Below are positions 30,401-38,896 of a stretch of 64,000 nucleotides of DNA, piece after piece. A program made the translations under genes and the position numbers. The notes beneath the pieces are model-generated. The model was not told the origin of the DNA and did not search any database. It saw nothing but the letters and a program-made list of their open reading frames with translations. The stretch is from an uncultured Fidelibacterota bacterium (GTDB lineage Bacteria; Fidelibacterota; Marinisomatia; Marinisomatales; Marinisomataceae). The DNA lies in assembly GCA_902525615.1 (NCBI GenBank), contig CABZHT010000001.1, positions 475,282 through 539,281 on the forward strand. The letters run 5' to 3'. Within the stretch, counting starts at the first letter, position 1. Every line of letters starts with the position of its first letter.

Positions 30401-31073
30401 AGAGTCTGTATACTTACAAGAAACCGATATTTATTACAATGGTGGTTGTGAGCATTACCACGGTCTTTGGTATGGCGGTGGTTGTGATATGGATATATCA
30501 AATCTAGTTGCACCTACTTCTCCAAATAGTACTGCTTTTTATGGTACATATTTCTCAGGTTTAATTTATACTACTTACTTCTCAGCAGCTGTTGGAGACG
30601 GATTAAGTCCTCTTCCAACTGCAGCGGGATCAGCTCAATATAATTTTCCTGATGCTGGTGCATGGGTTGTAATTAATAATAAACCTAATTCAGCACAAGT
30701 TGAGTTTAACTTCTCAACAGCTGGGAATATGGTAGAATCAAAAGCCTATACTAATGAAAATATTACAGTATGGCCAAATCCATATTATGGTGCGAACGTA
30801 GAAGAAACTGGTCCATATGATCAAAGACTAATGTTTAGTAATCTTCCATCAAATGGTCAAACTACTGTTAGAATTTATGCAGTAGATGGTACTTTGGTCA
30901 GGTTGCTTGAACATAATGACACTGGTTCACAACACTTAACATGGGATCTTAATAATGAATTTGGATTACCAGTTGCGAGTGGAATGTATTTTGCTCACGT
31001 TGATGCAAAAAATACAGAAAAGGTGTTAAAACTTGCAATTATTCAACCAGAAATGCGTATAGACACATATTAA
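27459..31073 (+). CDS. Large secreted protein with T9SS/FlgD-like C-terminal domain
   Basis: A 1204-residue exported protein of unknown function. A signal peptide (about 1-24) is followed by long beta-rich regions. Calcium-type motifs are DADGDGVY near 153 and a canonical EF-hand loop at 413-424 (DFDGDGTVTAAE). Two CTxEExxxGTC segments lie near residues 297 and 370. The last 90 residues (ITVWPNPYYG, RIYAVDGTLVRLL, GLPVASGMYFAHVDA) resemble the T9SS type A sorting or FlgD Ig-like domain used for secretion and surface attachment. GGAG lies upstream of the ATG. Position between a TonB receptor and a PorV-like protein suggests surface exposure and joint function. Confidence 0.75.
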   Translation: MNYLNNILKFTLAIALLVPTFVIGRDKKDGTSRYVGFSSMPVDYEEFNVNNWTIDTSNDGRLMVNNVRGIGGEWKNSGVFLVYAQAWWFAGLDSAGQLRVVGNEFSSDMEVGPLGGDPNAASSRTYNVSKAMLADPILYPDFQEWPVAQGAPWVDADGDGVYSPLPNGPDHPEFVGDQVIWSIQNDAVPTAKGITGGFPTNVEVRTTMFGFDRPDAFGDIVFMKHAMTNTTDEDITDAYFGVWVDPDNGKYDADLIGVDPELSLGYCYNDGVDPEWAATEYGPGPAVGYDFFQGPAVPCTTEEISGGTCPGAKQLGQVIPGMKNLGLSGYNLFINSDAVFGDPEEPDEFYYGLQGLKTDGTQLEEQITGETCTPEEVAAGTCSNPYVNCEGVESGGTCYSNFSFWGDPSVDTDFDGDGTVTAAELALNPIDGYVREPDDRRFLQSVGPFTLEAGATQEIVYGALAAYSTESSIASIEVLKQVDQLAQLAYDIDFALPDSPPSPIVDVLVNKNTVKLYWDAAAVSYEAESLVDLDANGDATMFKFEGYKVYQYSNPTGANAKVVGTLDKVNGITEIVDTVFDPNYGFNIDIPVAQGEDSGVSTEFTVTQDYINTSSLLANREYYFGVSAYGYNALGIPKMLESSPTMVSFRPADNMTLDMSNGLSTPVEYTKAGLGDGSITVQVVDPSKITGDDYKVTFNDQLDGVDLVNWTLTNVTTGEVLIENNTIQDGIDLKDMSNVGLESGGVKEGFRLVVSGPAPGHNNFREISSSDVDNYMTAAMRDPNISYGVLGNTYTLGGSLSATKGILENRVGYPDGGINQPSASGGYFSNHIWDYDVFDYQGTDDVVFDFSTPSVAHEWPYWGTGRRTVTTVPFSVYRFTVDGRKEQLWVTFEDLDRDDEWSHVDYEHVNKSYSLYPGFREGMSREERQAIEDSFANSGSDDGNWYATGEARGQNGPSYGHFGYEPIYIMGHQGTPYDPSLESVYLQETDIYYNGGCEHYHGLWYGGGCDMDISNLVAPTSPNSTAFYGTYFSGLIYTTYFSAAVGDGLSPLPTAAGSAQYNFPDAGAWVVINNKPNSAQVEFNFSTAGNMVESKAYTNENITVWPNPYYGANVEETGPYDQRLMFSNLPSNGQTTVRIYAVDGTLVRLLEHNDTGSQHLTWDLNNEFGLPVASGMYFAHVDAKNTEKVLKLAIIQPEMRIDTY

Positions 31074-31092
31074 ACTATAAAAGGAATTAATT

Positions 31093-32151
31093 ATGAAAAA
31101 TACAATATTTAATAGTTTAAAAGCTGGGTTGATAGCATCTTTATTAGGTGCTACCATCTATGCAGGTACAGTGAATTCAGCTGGAACTGCAGCAGGAGCT
31201 CAACTTTTAATTCCACAGGGAAACCTAAATATTGCTTTATCAACTGCTAACGGTTCTTCCGTGAGCGGCCTAAACTCTATTTATGTTAACCCTGCTGGTG
31301 TAGCAAATTTAAGTTCAATGGCTGGTATGGCTTCAAGTGGTGACTATCTTGCAGATACACAGTTAACAAACCTTTCATTTGGTATGCCTCTAAACGAATC
31401 CACAAACATGGCAGTCAGTTTAAGAACTATGGATTTCGGCGATATAATGAAAACAACAGCTACCAGCACAGAGGGAGATGGAACTACATTTAGTCCATCG
31501 TTCTTAGTTGCTAATCTAGCTTTTGGTAGAAATATTTCGGACAGAGTGCGTGTTGGACTTGTAGGTAAAATGGTTTCAGAAACCATTGAAGACGTAAGTG
31601 CAACTGCAATGGGAGCTGATGTCGGTGTTCAATATGATTTTCCAGGAGACAGACTAACTGTTGGTGTTGCTCTTAAAAATCTTGGGTCAAGACTTGAGTA
31701 TTCAGGTACAGGCCTAGAGCAACAACTTACTCCTGACGGCACACAACCAGGAACGAAAGATGAGAATTTTTCCATGAGTGCTATGGATAGTCCTCTTCCT
31801 ACTTCGTTGGATATTGCTGTTGGTTATCAGCTTTCAGATGGTTTAACTGTTATGACTAGTTTTGAAAACTTTTCATATCAGCTAAACACATTATCTTTTG
31901 GAGCAATGTATTCAGCTGGAAACGTATGGCTTGCAGCAGGTACAAAGATGAATGTTCAAAAAGGTGATCAACCATCTGGTATGAGCGACGTAGTTTGGGA
32001 AGACTACACCACTTCAAATTGGGGTGCTACTCTAGGTTTTGGAGTGAATTTAGAAATGGATGCTACAAATGTATCTATTTCTTATGCTTATAGACAAAGT
32101 GTTGAATTCTTTGATGATTTTAGCTCTGTTGAAGTAAGCTTTACTTTCTAA
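31093..32151 (+). CDS. PorV/PorQ-family outer-membrane protein
   Basis: A predicted outer-membrane beta-barrel of the PorV/PorQ (UPF0164, FadL-like) family. The 352 residues have a signal peptide (about 1-24), the typical early motif GLNSIYVNPAGVANL near 60, alternating strands, and a C-terminal strand ending SVEVSFTF. PorV proteins carry T9SS cargo to the surface in Bacteroidota; here its upstream neighbour has a C-terminal sorting-like domain. Whether this organism has a full T9SS cannot be seen. AAGGA precedes the ATG and a strong terminator follows. Confidence 0.78.
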   Translation: MKNTIFNSLKAGLIASLLGATIYAGTVNSAGTAAGAQLLIPQGNLNIALSTANGSSVSGLNSIYVNPAGVANLSSMAGMASSGDYLADTQLTNLSFGMPLNESTNMAVSLRTMDFGDIMKTTATSTEGDGTTFSPSFLVANLAFGRNISDRVRVGLVGKMVSETIEDVSATAMGADVGVQYDFPGDRLTVGVALKNLGSRLEYSGTGLEQQLTPDGTQPGTKDENFSMSAMDSPLPTSLDIAVGYQLSDGLTVMTSFENFSYQLNTLSFGAMYSAGNVWLAAGTKMNVQKGDQPSGMSDVVWEDYTTSNWGATLGFGVNLEMDATNVSISYAYRQSVEFFDDFSSVEVSFTF

Positions 32152-32184
32152 GATTAACGTCTTAGACTTAATTCCTTTTAAATT

Positions 32185-32212
32185 AAAGGCCTGTTTAAAA
32201 ACAGGCCTTTTT
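32185..32212 (+). terminator. Rho-independent terminator after the receptor operon
   Basis: AAAGGCCTGTTT and AAACAGGCCTTT form 12-base perfect arms around a two-base centre, followed by TT. The GC-rich core with flanking A and T runs could also stop the convergent transcript from 32213. Confidence 0.88.
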
Positions 32213-33019
32213 CTATTCAAAAATATTGTTAAAGGATTCAATAGTAAGTTGATCAACTATTCCTTCTCCAATGAAATAAAATTTTTCATCTTTTTCAAAA
32301 ATAACTTCAAAATTAATGATATCTTTTTGGACCTCTAATTTATTATCTGCATTGGTTAATAAAGTTGTTGAAAGTACATCTACTCCTTCGTTATCAATGA
32401 AACCTAATTCGGTTAATATAGTTGCTTCCATTCCAACTTCAATATTTTCTGGTATGTTTTTTAAGTTAGTATATATTGATAATGCCCTGAAATTTTCAGC
32501 AAAATAATACCCGTGATCAATCATTATGTAATTTTTATATAATATGCGCTTAAAATCATTTGGCAAATATCCTAGTTCGTTAATCATTCTATCAAAATAG
32601 TGTTTAAACTTCATATCTTGTGTCCAAATATCTTCAACACGGTTTCTTTCAACATCTATTATAATGCCCATGCCTATTGGATAAATTATTGATTCTTCAT
32701 CACATTGAAATGTGAATGATTTTTTTACCGTTTCATCATTAAAAAAATAATAATTAGATCCTGGTAGCTGACTTATGGATTGAATATCTTTAGTTCTTTC
32801 TGCAGTACAAGGGTATTTTAAGTTATTTCTTAGTTCATTTTTTAATAGAGATATATTGTTTGTTTTGAAGACAAATAATTCGTCATTGAGGATGCCAGTT
32901 TCCACTTGTTTCGATGTTTCTGTAACAGTGTTTATAGCATTATCAATTTTATTTTTTTCAATTATTGTGTCCGAGCAACTTAAAAGCATAATTAGTGTAA
33001 TTAAATTAATTTTTTTCAT
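32213..33019 (-). CDS. Lipoprotein, degenerate M23 (LytM-like) paralogue
   Basis: Exported lipoprotein with signal MKKINLITLIMLLSC (Cys15). Its second half aligns with the M23 peptidase encoded just upstream: NYIMIDHGYYFAENFRALSI against HIIIDHGFDYLPGYRTTS, then an hydrophobic segment, then INFEVIFE where the peptidase has LHWEIHFE. The HxxxD and HxH zinc ligands are absent, so it should be inactive as a peptidase. Degenerate LytM proteins often activate or scaffold amidases. The start at 33019 is chosen because GAAGGAGAGG lies just upstream; a start at 33034 adds five residues. It overlaps the M23 gene by 14 bases. Confidence 0.7.
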   Translation of the reverse strand: MKKINLITLIMLLSCSDTIIEKNKIDNAINTVTETSKQVETGILNDELFVFKTNNISLLKNELRNNLKYPCTAERTKDIQSISQLPGSNYYFFNDETVKKSFTFQCDEESIIYPIGMGIIIDVERNRVEDIWTQDMKFKHYFDRMINELGYLPNDFKRILYKNYIMIDHGYYFAENFRALSIYTNLKNIPENIEVGMEATILTELGFIDNEGVDVLSTTLLTNADNKLEVQKDIINFEVIFEKDEKFYFIGEGIVDQLTIESFNNIFE

Positions 33020-33734
33020 AATCCTCTCCTTCAAATAGTTTATTTGATAGTTTTAAAATACTCTCTTTACTAATATTTTGTCCCAAATAATATTTGTTAT
33101 TTTCATTTTCAAAGTGTATCTCCCAATGTAAATGTGCACCAAGAAGATTGTTGAGAGCCCCATATTTGGTTCCTGAATTACCAACATAACCTATTAATTC
33201 TCCTTTTTTAATAAAATCTCCAACTTTTTTATCATTTATTTTTTCTAAGTGGGCATAGGTCGACGTTGTTCTATATCCAGGTAAATAATCGAAACCATGA
33301 TCTATTATTATATGTTTACCAAGTAGTATATGATTGTAAATATCCTTCGGTGTTTTTTTCATTTTACCAGTTGTTTTTAAAAAATTATTGTAGGATTCTA
33401 TGTCAACATCTTTATATTCGGTGTTTGCAACTATAATAATTCCATCTAACGAAGCGAAAACTGGAGTCATAAATGGCACAACAATATCAATTCCTTCATG
33501 AATGCCATTTCTATATTTTCTTTCAGCATTTGGTAGGAGGTTTGATTGGTTTGTTAAAATAACACCTTTTATTGGAAATAAAATTTTTTCTCTAACATCT
33601 TCATATTTTGGAGATTCGTTTTCAAAAGTGTTAAATAATTTTAATTCGTATGATTCTTGCAATATTTCTAAGTTATTGTTCGGAGCACATGAAAAAATTG
33701 CAAAGAAAACTATAATAATAATTCTATTTTTCAT
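33006..33734 (-). CDS. M23-family (LytM) metallopeptidase lipoprotein
   Basis: Predicted peptidoglycan endopeptidase anchored by a lipid: signal MKNRIIIIVFFAIFSC with Cys16. The M23 domain is complete: His79 and Asp83 in GIHEGIDIVVP, IIIDHGFDYLPGYRTTSTYAHL, and His201/His203 in GAHLHWEIHF bind zinc and catalyse. The ATG at 33734 overlaps the previous stop by 11 bases; an alternative start at 33773 would put 13 extra residues before the signal and is less likely. It is followed by a paralogue lacking the zinc ligands. 242 residues from this start. Confidence 0.85.
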   Translation of the reverse strand: MKNRIIIIVFFAIFSCAPNNNLEILQESYELKLFNTFENESPKYEDVREKILFPIKGVILTNQSNLLPNAERKYRNGIHEGIDIVVPFMTPVFASLDGIIIVANTEYKDVDIESYNNFLKTTGKMKKTPKDIYNHILLGKHIIIDHGFDYLPGYRTTSTYAHLEKINDKKVGDFIKKGELIGYVGNSGTKYGALNNLLGAHLHWEIHFENENNKYYLGQNISKESILKLSNKLFEGEDYEKN

Positions 33735-34272
33735 TGATATATGATATAAGATAAGTATTATTTTTATATACAAATTTAATTTTTTTTATTTTTTTATTTA
33801 AATCGGTCCACACCATTATGATATCATTATTCAAAATTATTTTATTAATTTTATTGATATCATCATCTCGATTTATTTCTCTGATGTCCATACGATATAA
33901 TCTTAAATCATCTTCTTGAGCGCTAAATAGAAATCTGACTTTTATTTTTTTATTATTTAATAAGTTATACTCTTCAATCCATGAGTCTTCTTTTGAAATG
34001 ATTCTTTCGGTTAGCATTTTATTAAATATATTATCAACCACAAACGATTGATTTTCATATTGAATATTTTCATTTAACAATGTTTCACCAAACCAATTAT
34101 TTGAGGTTATTCTAATTTTATCATTTTCAATTTCTAACAAAATTGCATTATCTACTGAAAAGATTTTAAGATTTTCATTCAACCAATATTCCAAAGAAAT
34201 CTTTTGTTCTATTTTGTCACCAGCTAAAAGTTGGTATAAAAGTAAAACTATGATATATATGATTTGTTTCAT
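33724..34272 (-). CDS. Exported protein of unknown function
   Basis: I do not recognise this 182-residue protein. An N-terminal signal (MKQIIYIIVLLLYQLLAG) is followed by a lysine- and asparagine-rich region with alternating hydrophobic residues, suggesting a beta-rich periplasmic protein. The general shape, single domain after a signal with strands and few turns, would be compatible with a LolA-like fold, but no diagnostic motif is seen. It overlaps mgtE by four bases (ATGA) and the M23 peptidase gene by 11, so it belongs to a cell-envelope operon. Confidence 0.6.
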   Translation of the reverse strand: MKQIIYIIVLLLYQLLAGDKIEQKISLEYWLNENLKIFSVDNAILLEIENDKIRITSNNWFGETLLNENIQYENQSFVVDNIFNKMLTERIISKEDSWIEEYNLLNNKKIKVRFLFSAQEDDLRLYRMDIREINRDDDINKINKIILNNDIIMVWTDLNKKIKKIKFVYKNNTYLISYINEK

Positions 34273-35639
34273 TTTATTAATATGATTGAAGCAATTAAAA
34301 AATATAAAGCGACCCCTATAATATCTATTGCTGTTGTAACAAAAGGACCTGTTGATATTGCGGGATCAAAACTAAGTTTTTTAAGTGCTATAGGTACACT
34401 TGCACCGACTGCTGCTGCAATAGTCATTGAGCAAAATATACTTAATCCTACTACTAAGCCTAAGTTGTCCATAGCTGTTTCTGTGATATATTCTGAAGCT
34501 AGGCCTACTATTAATCCGTAAGTTGCGCCCAGTAAACTTCCCACAATTACTTCTTTAAAAATTAATGGAATAGTGTTTGTAACATCTACTCTACCTGTAG
34601 CTAATCCTCTAACAACAATGGTTGAAGATTGTGTACCAACATTGCCGCCAATGTCAATTATTACTGGTATAAATGCAGCTAAAACGATTACTTGTTCAAG
34701 AAGACTGCTAAAGTAACTTATTATAGCAGCTGCGCATATACCTCCTATTAAACTTGCAAGTATCCAGGGTGCTCGAGAGTGGGCATTTTCTATAGGGGAT
34801 TTTAAAAGAATTTCTCTATCCTTTCCTACTCCAGCCATTTGTAAAAAATCTTCAGAAGCTTCTTCTCTAATAATGTCAACAACATCATCGATAGTGACAA
34901 TACCTAAAAACTTATTTTTTCTATTCACTACTGGTAGAGCAAGGTAATTATATTGAGCTACTTTTTTTGCTACTTCTTCTTGATCAGTATCAGTGGTTGC
35001 GGCTTGAATATCTTTAATCATAATTTCTTTTAGTCTTTTAGTATTTTTTGAGGTTACCAGTGTTCTCAAAGATACAACACCAACAAGCTTTTCTTTATTA
35101 TCTAATACATACAGATAAAATATTTTATCATTTTCAGGAAATGACTGAAGTTTTTTTATGCTATCTTTAACGGTGGTACTTTGATTTAGAGTAAAAGTTT
35201 CTTTTGTCATAATGCTTCCAGCACTATCATCAGGATAAGACATTATTTCTTCAACCTCCTCTTTATCATCAATTTCAATTATTTTTAAAATTTCGCTTTG
35301 TTTTTCTTGAGAAAACATTCCGATTATAGTTGCCTGGTCGTTTGTATCAAGATATCTAAAAATATTCGAAATTGTTTTGGAGTTTTGATGTTTTAAAATT
35401 TTTTCAATTAACGATTCGTCTAACTCTTCTAAAAGCCTTGCTTTATGTAATGCAGTAGGGCAAAGACTAAAAATAGTATTTTGATCATATTGATTTAAGT
35501 TTCTCATGATAAGCGCAACATCTGCTTGGTGCGTTTTTCTTAATATTTTAGCAATGTTAGTGTGAGCTCTTCTCCTTAAAAGGCGTTGCATAGTGTTTCT
35601 TAGCAGATTGATTTCAGTTGAAAAGATAGCTTTTTTCAT
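34269..35639 (-). CDS. mgtE: Magnesium transporter MgtE
   Basis: Inner-membrane magnesium channel gated by cytosolic magnesium. The 456 residues comprise an N-terminal helical domain (about 1-130), tandem CBS domains (about 135-260, including PDDSAGSIMT and NKFLGIVTIDDVVDII) and five membrane helices from about 285. The pore motif PVIIDIGGNVGTQSSTIVVRG is intact. It is first in a four-gene minus-strand operon and divergent from proS, with only 56 bases between them. Confidence 0.95.
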   Translation of the reverse strand: MKKAIFSTEINLLRNTMQRLLRRRAHTNIAKILRKTHQADVALIMRNLNQYDQNTIFSLCPTALHKARLLEELDESLIEKILKHQNSKTISNIFRYLDTNDQATIIGMFSQEKQSEILKIIEIDDKEEVEEIMSYPDDSAGSIMTKETFTLNQSTTVKDSIKKLQSFPENDKIFYLYVLDNKEKLVGVVSLRTLVTSKNTKRLKEIMIKDIQAATTDTDQEEVAKKVAQYNYLALPVVNRKNKFLGIVTIDDVVDIIREEASEDFLQMAGVGKDREILLKSPIENAHSRAPWILASLIGGICAAAIISYFSSLLEQVIVLAAFIPVIIDIGGNVGTQSSTIVVRGLATGRVDVTNTIPLIFKEVIVGSLLGATYGLIVGLASEYITETAMDNLGLVVGLSIFCSMTIAAAVGASVPIALKKLSFDPAISTGPFVTTAIDIIGVALYFLIASIILIK

Positions 35640-35671
35640 TGTATTGGATTTTCTATAAATTAACTCTACTT

Positions 35672-35677
35672 TATAAT
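35672..35677 (+). promoter_or_regulatory. Likely -10 element of proS
   Basis: TATAAT lies 18 bases before the proS start codon in the 56-base mgtE-proS gap. Transcription would begin about 12 bases before the ATG, giving an almost leaderless mRNA with no ribosome-binding site. A -35 element is not clear (TTTTCT at 17 bases). Confidence 0.45.
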
Positions 35678-35695
35678 ATATTAAAGCGATAGTAA

Positions 35696-37156
35696 ATGGC
35701 CAAAATTACAAAACAGAGCGATAATTTTTCCAAATGGTATACAGACGTAATACTAGACGCTGATTTAGCTGACTATGGTCCTGTTAAAGGTACAATGGTA
35801 GTAAAGCCTTATGGTTTTTCGCTTTGGACAAACATCAGAGACTCCTTAAATAAAATGATTGAAGACAGTGGTCATGATAATGCATATTTTCCACTATTTA
35901 TTCCTAAAAGTTTTTTAGAAAAGGAAGCCAAACACGTTGAAGGTTTTGCCAAAGAGTGCGCTGTTGTAACTCACTCAAAACTTATCTCTGAAGAAGGGTC
36001 TTTAACAGTAGATCCTGACTCAAAACTTGAAGAAGAAATCATTGTTAGGCCAACATCTGAAACAATCATTTGGCACATGTTTAAAAAATGGATTACATCA
36101 TACAGAGATCTACCATTAAAAGTAAACCAATGGGCAAATGTTGTACGTTGGGAAATGCGCACTAGACTATTTTTAAGAACTTCCGAGTTTTTATGGCAGG
36201 AAGGCCATACTGCACATGCTACGAAAGAAGAAGCAATGAAAGAAACGCTAGACATTGTAGAAATTTATCGAACATTGTTTGAAGACTATCTAGCAATTCC
36301 AACAATTATAGGCAGGAAATCAAATCTTGAAAGATTTGCAGGAGCAGATGAAACATTCTCAATTGAGACAATGATGAGAGATAAGAAAGCCTTGCAAGCA
36401 GGTACCTCACATTATCTTGGGACTAATTTTGGATCAGCATTTGATGTAAAATTTCAAAGTAAAGACAACAAAGAGCACCCGGTTTATGCAACAAGTTGGG
36501 GTGTTAGCACAAGGATGGTTGGAGCGCTGATAATGGTTCATGGAGATGATAAAGGTCTAAAAATTCCACCTAAAATTGCACCTACGCAAGTTGTTATTGT
36601 CCCAATTAATCCAAAAAAAGAAAAGTCTGAAGAATTTTCTAGTTTTGTAATAAAAGTGAAAGAAAAATTAACTCACCTAGACATAAGAACACACATTGAT
36701 GATCTCGATGAAAGCCCAGGATTTAAATTTAATAAATGGGAGCTTAAAGGTGTGCCAATAAGAATTGAAATCGGCTTAAAAGAGTTTGAGAATATGGAGG
36801 TCACTGTTTGTCGAAGAGATAATTCAGAAAAATATCAAGTCCAAAGCGATAAAATTGACGAAATACCAACTATCTTACAAAATATTCAAGATAATCTTTT
36901 TAATGATGCAAAAAACTTTATGGATAACAATACATGCACGGTAAGCTCTTTTGCTGATTTTACAGATATCCTATCGAAAAATAACCAATTCATCAAAGCA
37001 TATTGGGATGGAACAGATGAAACTGAACTTAAAATAAAGGAAAAAACTAAAGCAACAATACGCTGCATAGTTGAAGACAACGAAGACTCCTCCAATAAGT
37101 GTATTTTTTCAGGTGAAACTGCTAAACATTTGGTAGTTTTTGCTAAGGCTTACTAG
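35696..37156 (+). CDS. proS: Prolyl-tRNA synthetase, archaeal/eukaryotic-like type
   Basis: Charges tRNA-Pro. The 486-residue protein lacks the editing insertion of the E. coli type. It follows the type 3 pattern: KWYTDVILDADLADYGPVKG at the N-terminus, RPTSETIIWHMFKKWI, the class II motif segment GTSHYLGTNFGSAFDVKF, and a C-terminal zinc-like domain ending FSGETAKHLVVFAKAY. No ribosome-binding site precedes the ATG, in line with a short leader. It is followed after four bases by a strictosidine-synthase-like gene. Confidence 0.95.
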   Translation: MAKITKQSDNFSKWYTDVILDADLADYGPVKGTMVVKPYGFSLWTNIRDSLNKMIEDSGHDNAYFPLFIPKSFLEKEAKHVEGFAKECAVVTHSKLISEEGSLTVDPDSKLEEEIIVRPTSETIIWHMFKKWITSYRDLPLKVNQWANVVRWEMRTRLFLRTSEFLWQEGHTAHATKEEAMKETLDIVEIYRTLFEDYLAIPTIIGRKSNLERFAGADETFSIETMMRDKKALQAGTSHYLGTNFGSAFDVKFQSKDNKEHPVYATSWGVSTRMVGALIMVHGDDKGLKIPPKIAPTQVVIVPINPKKEKSEEFSSFVIKVKEKLTHLDIRTHIDDLDESPGFKFNKWELKGVPIRIEIGLKEFENMEVTVCRRDNSEKYQVQSDKIDEIPTILQNIQDNLFNDAKNFMDNNTCTVSSFADFTDILSKNNQFIKAYWDGTDETELKIKEKTKATIRCIVEDNEDSSNKCIFSGETAKHLVVFAKAY

Positions 37157-37160
37157 TGAA

Positions 37161-38225
37161 GTGAAAAAAATTAATAATATTTCAAATATAATTTCACTTC
37201 TATTAACCACAGCCATAATCTATCTTTTGTTTTGGCCAGTTCCTTTAGAACCAACCGCATGGGAAAGCCCAAAAGACAGTAGAATGGACCCTATATTTTC
37301 TTTGAATCAAAAACTTAAAGACATCAAGATATTTTGGATTAATGATGGATATGTTGGACCAGAGGACATTGTGCTTAAAAATGATGAAATTTATGTAGGC
37401 TATGATAGTGGCGTAATAATGAATGTTGATGGTATTTTTTCAGACACTAAAGGCAGACCTCTCGGTATGGCATTTGATTCTGGCGATAACTTAATTGTTG
37501 CAGACGCTATTCGAGGTCTTATTTCAATTGATGATAGCGGTGAGGTTACTTCCTTATCGATTAAATCAGATTCTGACAATATACCGTTTAAATTTGTTGA
37601 CGACTTGGACATTGCAAGTGATGGTAAAATTTACTTCTCAGATGCGTCCAGCAAATATGGATATGGCAGTCACAGGTTAGAGCTTTTAGAACATTCTGCT
37701 AACGGCAGATTACTGGTTTATGATCCAGTTACTCAAAAAACAACGACCCTTTTAAAAGACTTATACTTTGCAAATGGAGTAGCGCTTAGTAGCGACGAGT
37801 CATTTGTTTTGGTTAACGAAACATTTATGTACAGAATACAAAAATATTGGTTAAAAGGTGAAAAAGCTGGAAAATCAGAAATTTTTATAGAAAACTTACC
37901 AGGTTTCCCAGATAACGTATCATCAAACGAGGAAGGTATTTTTTGGGTTGCGTTATTTAACCCAAGGAATGACTTTATTGAAATGTCGTCCAATAAACCA
38001 TTTTTAAGAAAAATGGTTTTAAGACTTCCCGAATCATTGCAACCACAACCAATTAATCATTCGTATGTTCTCGGATTAGATGAAGAAGGTACAGTAGTCT
38101 ATAACTTACAATACAAAGCAGATGAAGCTTACTCTCCTATTACTAGCGTGAAGCAATACGAAAATAATTTATATTTTGGAAGCTTAACTCACGCAGGCTG
38201 GGGGAAAATAGAAATTCCAAAATGA
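37161..38225 (+). CDS. Strictosidine synthase-like / SMP-30-type beta-propeller protein
   Basis: Membrane-anchored six-bladed propeller related to strictosidine synthase and animal APMAP; substrate unknown, possibly a lactone or ester. Residues of about 8-28 form a membrane helix. Family blocks include GRPLGMAFDSGDNLIVADA, DLDIASDGKIYFSDASS, the FANGVALSSDESFVLVNET motif and PGFPDNVSSNEEGIFWVALF. The start is taken as GTG at 37161, four bases after proS. A TTG at 37140 in the same frame would overlap proS and lacks support. The 3' end overlaps recO by four bases. Confidence 0.78.
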   Translation: MKKINNISNIISLLLTTAIIYLLFWPVPLEPTAWESPKDSRMDPIFSLNQKLKDIKIFWINDGYVGPEDIVLKNDEIYVGYDSGVIMNVDGIFSDTKGRPLGMAFDSGDNLIVADAIRGLISIDDSGEVTSLSIKSDSDNIPFKFVDDLDIASDGKIYFSDASSKYGYGSHRLELLEHSANGRLLVYDPVTQKTTTLLKDLYFANGVALSSDESFVLVNETFMYRIQKYWLKGEKAGKSEIFIENLPGFPDNVSSNEEGIFWVALFNPRNDFIEMSSNKPFLRKMVLRLPESLQPQPINHSYVLGLDEEGTVVYNLQYKADEAYSPITSVKQYENNLYFGSLTHAGWGKIEIPK

Positions 38226-38896
38226 AAATCAAATCACACGCTTTTGTACTAAAAACAACAATCTTTAAGGAGTCAAGTTTAATAATAAGGCTATTTACAC
38301 GAGAAAAGGGCAAGTCTACATACATTGTAAAAGCAGCAATGAGACAAAAGTCACCTAATAAAGCAATATATCAGCAGTTAAATGAGGTAGAGATTAATTA
38401 TACGCATCATCCCAAAAAACAAATACATCCAGTTTATAATGTAAAACTCGTAAATGATTGGGAGGATATATGTACAGACTTAAAAAAAATAGTGCTTTGT
38501 ACATCCATGCTAGAAATAATTGATAAAAGCTATGATGAAGAAGTTCCAGATACAAAGACATATGATACATTACAATCCGTAATGCTCTATTTTGACCGTT
38601 ATAATAAAAATCTTAATAACGCTTTTTATTACTTTATATTGCATTTTCTTAAAAACAGCGGGTATGACATTTTAAGCGCAAAAAAACATCCAATAATCCT
38701 GCGTTTTCAGCAAAAAAATCCTAATATATTGGATGATTTAGATCAAATATTTGATTTAGATCTTAATGGAATGAATAAATCAAAAAATATCCCTAATTAT
38801 GAAAGAAAAATAATGACCAGATTTATGTCAGAGCTTGTAAGATACCACTTTCCAGATGTAAAGTCTTTTAAGGTTGCAAAAGATTTATTTAGTTAG
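38222..38896 (+). CDS. recO: DNA repair protein RecO
   Basis: RecO helps RecR load RecA on SSB-coated DNA. The 224-residue protein starts KSHAFVLKTTIFKESSLIIR, followed by FTREKGKSTYIVKAAMR, the OB-fold pattern of RecO, with a helical C-terminal half. The zinc-finger cysteines found in some RecO proteins are not present. ATGA overlap with the gene before, and an eight-base tail overlap with the convergent ftsB-like gene. Confidence 0.85.
   Translation: MKIKSHAFVLKTTIFKESSLIIRLFTREKGKSTYIVKAAMRQKSPNKAIYQQLNEVEINYTHHPKKQIHPVYNVKLVNDWEDICTDLKKIVLCTSMLEIIDKSYDEEVPDTKTYDTLQSVMLYFDRYNKNLNNAFYYFILHFLKNSGYDILSAKKHPIILRFQQKNPNILDDLDQIFDLDLNGMNKSKNIPNYERKIMTRFMSELVRYHFPDVKSFKVAKDLFS

Noticed and set aside
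37140-37160. TTG start for the strictosidine-synthase-like protein
   Set aside because: It would overlap proS. The GTG at 37161 just after the proS stop gives a cleaner N-terminus directly before the membrane helix.
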